DNA of 64,000 nt from Alphaproteobacteria bacterium MedPE-SWcel. Its GTDB lineage: Bacteria; Pseudomonadota; Alphaproteobacteria; Rhodobacterales; Rhodobacteraceae. This document shows, in pieces, positions 60,801 through 64,000 of this stretch. The translations under genes were made by a program, and so were the position numbers. The number at the start of each line of letters is the position of its first letter. The first letter of the stretch is position 1. Location: positions 45,465-109,464 of the forward strand of contig MPDC01000016.1 in assembly GCA_001874255.1 (NCBI GenBank), given 5' to 3'. The notes under the pieces were generated by a model. The model worked only from the letters and a program-made list of their open reading frames with translations, did no database searches and was not told the DNA's origin.

Positions 60801-60993
60801 CATGGCCGATGCCAAGGGCGGCTGGAACCGGTTGAAAAAGACGATCCGGGCGGAGTTGGACGAGGACCTGCTGGAGCAGTTCCACGGCACGGTCTCGCTG
60901 CCGTTTGAGGCCGGGGACAACAAGCGGGTCGCGGTGAAGATCGTGGATGATCGGGGTATCGAATCCCTCAAAATCGTCGCGCTGGAGGGATAG
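57820..60993 (+). CDS. Type III-like restriction-modification methyltransferase (Mod), beta-class N6-adenine
   Basis: The 1057-residue protein has an N-terminal basic region, then methyltransferase motif IV [15 protein letters not shown] at residue 289 and motif I [20 protein letters not shown] at residue 574. This order, with the target-recognition region between them, defines beta-class enzymes such as type III Mod. About 480 residues follow, more than in classical Mod. The segment coding for the target-recognition region (58981-59460) has about 48% GC by hand count against about 60-63% in flanking lines. The ATG at 57820 follows GGGAGGT. res starts 3 bp downstream. Confidence 0.93.
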   Translation: [1057 protein letters not shown]

Positions 60994-60996
60994 GAC

Positions 60997-63795
60997 ATGT
61001 CCCTGATCATCAACCGCCCGTGGGAGCGGCCAGAGCAGCATTGGATCGAGGGCAAAGGCGGCAAGCTGGAGATCAAGCCAGAGCGGCGGCCCGCGAGTTA
61101 TGAGGTGTTCGACGCGCGCAACAACACCAAGCGCACCGAAGTGCTGGCCATGGTCAACACGATCCGCGACCGCGTGGATCACTGGCGCGAGGCTGGCTAT
61201 CCCGGCGTGACCATCGTGACGCGAAAACTGTTGGAGCATTGGAATGACGAAACGGCGCGCCAGCATCCCTTCTATTTCTGCCAGTTGGAAGCCATTGAGA
61301 CGCTGATTTGGTGGGTCGAGGGGGCGGAGGCCTTCAAGCAGGGCATTCATGTGCCCGGCGATGGCGGTGCCTGGGAGCGTCTGTGCAACAAGATGGCCAC
61401 CGGCTCGGGGAAAACCACGGTAATGGCCATGATCATCACCTGGCAGGTGCTGAACGCGCTGACCTATCCTAAGCGGAACAAGGAGTTCAGTCGTGCTGTG
61501 TTCATCGTCGCGCCGGGCCTGACCGTGAAAGGGCGGTTGCAGGTTCTGATGCCGAGCGAGGGCAGCTACTACGACGAATTCAACCTGTGCCCGTCCGAGT
61601 CCATGCGTCAGAAGCTGAACCAGGCCGAGGTGCTGATCGAGAACTGGCATACGCTGATGCCGTTGAAGGAAGTGCAGCGGTCGGTCGTTCAGAAGGGCAA
61701 GGAATCCGACGACGCGTTCACCCGCCGTGTTCTGGGCAAGCTTGCCGCGCACAAGGACATCATCGTCATCAACGACGAGGCGCACCACGCTTACCGCAAG
61801 CCGCCTGAGTTGAAGATTTCCAAGAAGCAGGCCGCGGATCAAGGTATCGACCTGGACGAAGCGACGCGCTGGATCGAAGGGCTAGACCGCATCCACAAGA
61901 CGCGCCGCATCCAACGCTGCTTCGATCTATCCGCCACGCCCTTTGCCCCGACTGGGAAGAAGAGCACTGACACGGCGCTTTTCGATTGGATCATCTCTGA
62001 CTTCGGGCTGAACGACGCCATCGAGGCTGGGCTGGTCAAGACCCCGCGCGTCGTGGTCCGCGATGACGCGCTGCCGGACGCCACCACGCTCCAATCGAAG
62101 CTCTACCACATCTATCGAGACCCATCCGTATCCGAGGACTTGAACCGCAGCAAAGCCGAGCCCCACGAAGCCCTGCCCAAGCTTGTTCAGGATGCTTACA
62201 CCCTTCTAGGGGCTGACTGGCGCGAAACCGTTAATGATTGGAAAAAGGCGGGGCACCATTCCCCGCCGATCATGCTGACCGTGTGTAACCGAACGGAAAC
62301 TGCGGCCCGGATCGAGCACTTCTTCAACCATGGCGATGCCCACTGGCCGGAATTGCAGGCCCCGAACAAGACGTTGCGTGTCGATTCCAAGGTGCTCGAA
62401 AAGGCGGAGGTGGGCGAAGCCGCAACCTCGAACAAGGAATACGATCAACGCCTGAACGACATCATCGAAGCGTCTGATATCCCGGAGACCCGCAAGCGGC
62501 AATTGGTCGCGCTGAAGAAGGAAGAGCTACTTCGCGAGATCATCGACAATGTCGGCAAGTGCGGCCAAGCCGGTCAGGACCTTCAGAACGTGATTTCCGT
62601 GGCGATGCTTTCCGAAGGCTGGGACGCGAAGAACGTGACCCATATCATGGGCCTGCGCGCCTTCACCTCTCAGCTGCTTTGTGAGCAGGTTGTTGGGCGC
62701 GGGCTACGCCGCGTTTCCTATGACCGGGACGAGGACGGGTTATTTCTGCCGGAATACGTGAACGTCTTCGGCGTGCCCCTGTCCATTTCGGAAACCGGCG
62801 AAGGTGGGGACCCGCCACCACCGCCGAAGCCTACGACGCAGATCGAAGTCCTGCCCGAGCGGTCTCATCTCGAACTTAAATGGCCGAACGTGCTGCGGAT
62901 CGAAACGGTTGTCCAATCAGAGTTGACCATGGACTGGAACCAGGTCGACTCCCTTGTTCTCGATCCGGCCAGCACCCCGATCAGCGCAGAGCTTGCGCCC
63001 GCCCTCGGCGGTGCGACGGATATGGGCAAGGTGACTGAGATCGACCTTGAAAAGCTTCCCGACGGGTTTCGCCTTCAACGCCTGGTATTCCGCGCAGCAC
63101 GGAAGGCCTTTGCAGAACTCAGCCACGGGTTCACCGGGACCAACGATTATCTGGCATCGCAGCTAGTCAGGATCGTCGAGACGTTCCTAACCTCTGATCG
63201 GCTGGAAATACCGTCACTATTCCACTCCGACCCGCTGCGTCGTCGAATTCTGATCGCCTTGAATATCGACCTCCTGGTTCGTCACGTGCTCAATAACGTC
63301 ACGGAACAAAACACGGAGCGATTGACCCCAGTCTATGATGAAGAAAATCCGATTGGTTCAACCGGTCAGATGCGAACCTGGTACACGACCAAAGCATGCT
63401 TTCCGACGATAAGATCGCATATCAGTCATATGGTCGGAGACTCCTCTTGGGAAGGTTATGCCGCGAACATCCTTGACGATCGCAACGACGTGGACGCCTA
63501 TGCCAAAAATGATCACCTCGGATTTCAGATTTACTACATGTGGGCAGGGTCACGACGGCGATATATTCCGGACTTCCTGATCCGCTTTAAAAGTGGCGTG
63601 ACACTTGTCTTAGAGATTAAGGGTTCCGACAGCCCGCAGAACGAGGCAAAGCGCCGCGCACTGAACGAATGGGTGCAGGCCGTGAACGCAGCTGGAGGAT
63701 TTGGACAATGGGCGTGGGATGTCGTGTTCCGTCCTGCTGACGTGCAGGACGTCTTGAACCGGTTTTCATCTCCTGGATCGGACGATGAGGGATAA
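60997..63795 (+). CDS. Type III-like restriction endonuclease (Res), BPTD_3080-type helicase-nuclease
   Basis: The 932-residue protein has a superfamily 2 helicase core: Walker A NKMATGSGKTTVMAMI near residue 130, DEAH-type box VINDEAHHAYRK near residue 258, SATPF, and motif VI region QLLCEQVVGRGLRRVSYDRD. A C-terminal PD-(D/E)xK-like nuclease is visible in RRYIPDFLIRF and LVLEIKGSDSPQNEAKRRAL. It pairs with Mod to cut unmodified DNA. The gene starts 3 bp after mod. Bases 63301-63540, in the nuclease end, count to about 48% GC, lower than the helicase core. Confidence 0.92.
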   Translation: MSLIINRPWERPEQHWIEGKGGKLEIKPERRPASYEVFDARNNTKRTEVLAMVNTIRDRVDHWREAGYPGVTIVTRKLLEHWNDETARQHPFYFCQLEAIETLIWWVEGAEAFKQGIHVPGDGGAWERLCNKMATGSGKTTVMAMIITWQVLNALTYPKRNKEFSRAVFIVAPGLTVKGRLQVLMPSEGSYYDEFNLCPSESMRQKLNQAEVLIENWHTLMPLKEVQRSVVQKGKESDDAFTRRVLGKLAAHKDIIVINDEAHHAYRKPPELKISKKQAADQGIDLDEATRWIEGLDRIHKTRRIQRCFDLSATPFAPTGKKSTDTALFDWIISDFGLNDAIEAGLVKTPRVVVRDDALPDATTLQSKLYHIYRDPSVSEDLNRSKAEPHEALPKLVQDAYTLLGADWRETVNDWKKAGHHSPPIMLTVCNRTETAARIEHFFNHGDAHWPELQAPNKTLRVDSKVLEKAEVGEAATSNKEYDQRLNDIIEASDIPETRKRQLVALKKEELLREIIDNVGKCGQAGQDLQNVISVAMLSEGWDAKNVTHIMGLRAFTSQLLCEQVVGRGLRRVSYDRDEDGLFLPEYVNVFGVPLSISETGEGGDPPPPPKPTTQIEVLPERSHLELKWPNVLRIETVVQSELTMDWNQVDSLVLDPASTPISAELAPALGGATDMGKVTEIDLEKLPDGFRLQRLVFRAARKAFAELSHGFTGTNDYLASQLVRIVETFLTSDRLEIPSLFHSDPLRRRILIALNIDLLVRHVLNNVTEQNTERLTPVYDEENPIGSTGQMRTWYTTKACFPTIRSHISHMVGDSSWEGYAANILDDRNDVDAYAKNDHLGFQIYYMWAGSRRRYIPDFLIRFKSGVTLVLEIKGSDSPQNEAKRRALNEWVQAVNAAGGFGQWAWDVVFRPADVQDVLNRFSSPGSDDEG

Positions 63796-63828
63796 AAGAA
63801 TGAGCGCTGCCCGATAGAGGGTGACCGT

Positions 63829-63996
63829 ATGAGTGCTGATCAACACGTAAATCACTCCACATACTCCAGGCGTGGGGCGGTTGGTTGTCCCGAGCTGCGG
63901 TTGGCTCTGTTTGGCGACTTAACTCAAGTTCAAATTGACACAGGTTGGACCTGTCCCTTTCACGTGCCGCCCCAAGTTCTCATTTACGCCGCCTGA
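63829..63996 (+). CDS. Small protein of unknown function downstream of res
   Basis: A 55-codon frame starts at an ATG preceded by GAGGGTGA and ends with TGA at 63994-63996, 33 bp after res. The product contains VGCPELRLALFGDL and IDTGWTCPFHVPPQVLIYAA, with two cysteines and a proline-rich end. No family is recognised. The good ribosome site and tight spacing suggest it belongs to the restriction-modification operon, but the short length leaves doubt. Confidence 0.45.
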   Translation: MSADQHVNHSTYSRRGAVGCPELRLALFGDLTQVQIDTGWTCPFHVPPQVLIYAA

Positions 63997-64000
63997 GCTT

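Noticed and set aside
60148..61842. 564-codon minus-strand frame across the mod-res junction
   Set aside because: It runs antisense to two well-supported genes and matches no family.
55775..64000. Direct repeat of the tRNA-Ser 3' end as attachment site
   Set aside because: I looked for the terminal TTCGAATCCCTTCGTCTCCG sequence again downstream and found no second copy inside the window; it may lie beyond 64 kb.
1..64000. CRISPR arrays
   Set aside because: Short repeats were seen only in tandem without regular spacers (14, 15, 16, 11 and 10 bp periods); none has repeat-spacer architecture, and no cas genes are present.

Overview
The window is chromosomal DNA of an alphaproteobacterium, most likely order Rhodobacterales (Roseobacter group). 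This rests on GC-rich codon use, the gene repertoire (glcDEF, a creatinase of His232 type, DUF1523, a GT14 glycosyltransferase with a long C-terminal extension, a MlaA-MlaC pair, a RibN-type transporter under an FMN riboswitch) and hairpin-rich intergenic sequences typical of that order. Genus cannot be fixed from the sequence alone.

Layout. Bases 1-12,000 hold housekeeping and stress genes: a PfpI/DJ-1 protein, a NIPSNAP plus ABM pair divergent from a LysR regulator, OmpA-like, AhpD-like, GNAT and MoCF genes, sfsA, map, a HAD phosphatase, rsmD, a ferredoxin-reductase-like flavoprotein, peroxiredoxin and a CHAD protein. Bases 12,100-18,200 hold pterin dehydratase, a FemAB-like acyltransferase, a GDPD, RidA and a two-gene type I secretion module whose ATPase has an odd pentapeptide-repeat tail. 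Bases 18,400-25,400 hold mlaA-mlaC, smpB, an EamA transporter, an XRE-cupin regulator facing a BenE-type transporter across a striking double palindrome, and ilvD. Bases 25,500-35,300 hold a sulfotransferase facing a GT14 glycosyltransferase, DUF1523, creatinase, an alpha/beta hydrolase, succinate-semialdehyde dehydrogenase and a large secreted phytase/esterase-like protein. Bases 35,700-39,000 hold the FMN riboswitch with ribN, TetR, an Hsp20 gene with a sigma-32-like promoter and a ROSE-like RNA thermometer, and a trypsin-like protease. Bases 39,100-53,700 hold glcDEF, DUF599, rlmH, rsfS, a MscS channel, leuCD, a membrane protein, a secreted nuclease/phosphatase, leuB and another EamA transporter.

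From 53,685 to the end the character changes. Two tRNA genes, Pro(CGG) and Ser(GCT), bracket an insertion-sequence graveyard: a truncated IS3-family element and an IS110-family remnant in opposite orientation. Beyond tRNA-Ser lies accessory DNA carrying an ArdC-like antirestriction protein, a perfect 26-bp inverted repeat, and a two-gene type III-like restriction-modification system (Mod methyltransferase plus helicase-nuclease) followed by a small uncharacterised ORF. The target-recognition part of Mod and the nuclease end of Res have clearly lower GC than the rest of these genes, which suggests domain exchange. The island continues past the window, so its boundary, integrase and attachment repeat are not visible.

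The most informative regulatory finds are the FMN riboswitch before ribN, the heat-shock promoter plus thermometer before hsp20, the paired 16-bp palindromes between the XRE-cupin regulator and the transporter, and arrays of 10-11-bp phased repeats in three intergenic regions.
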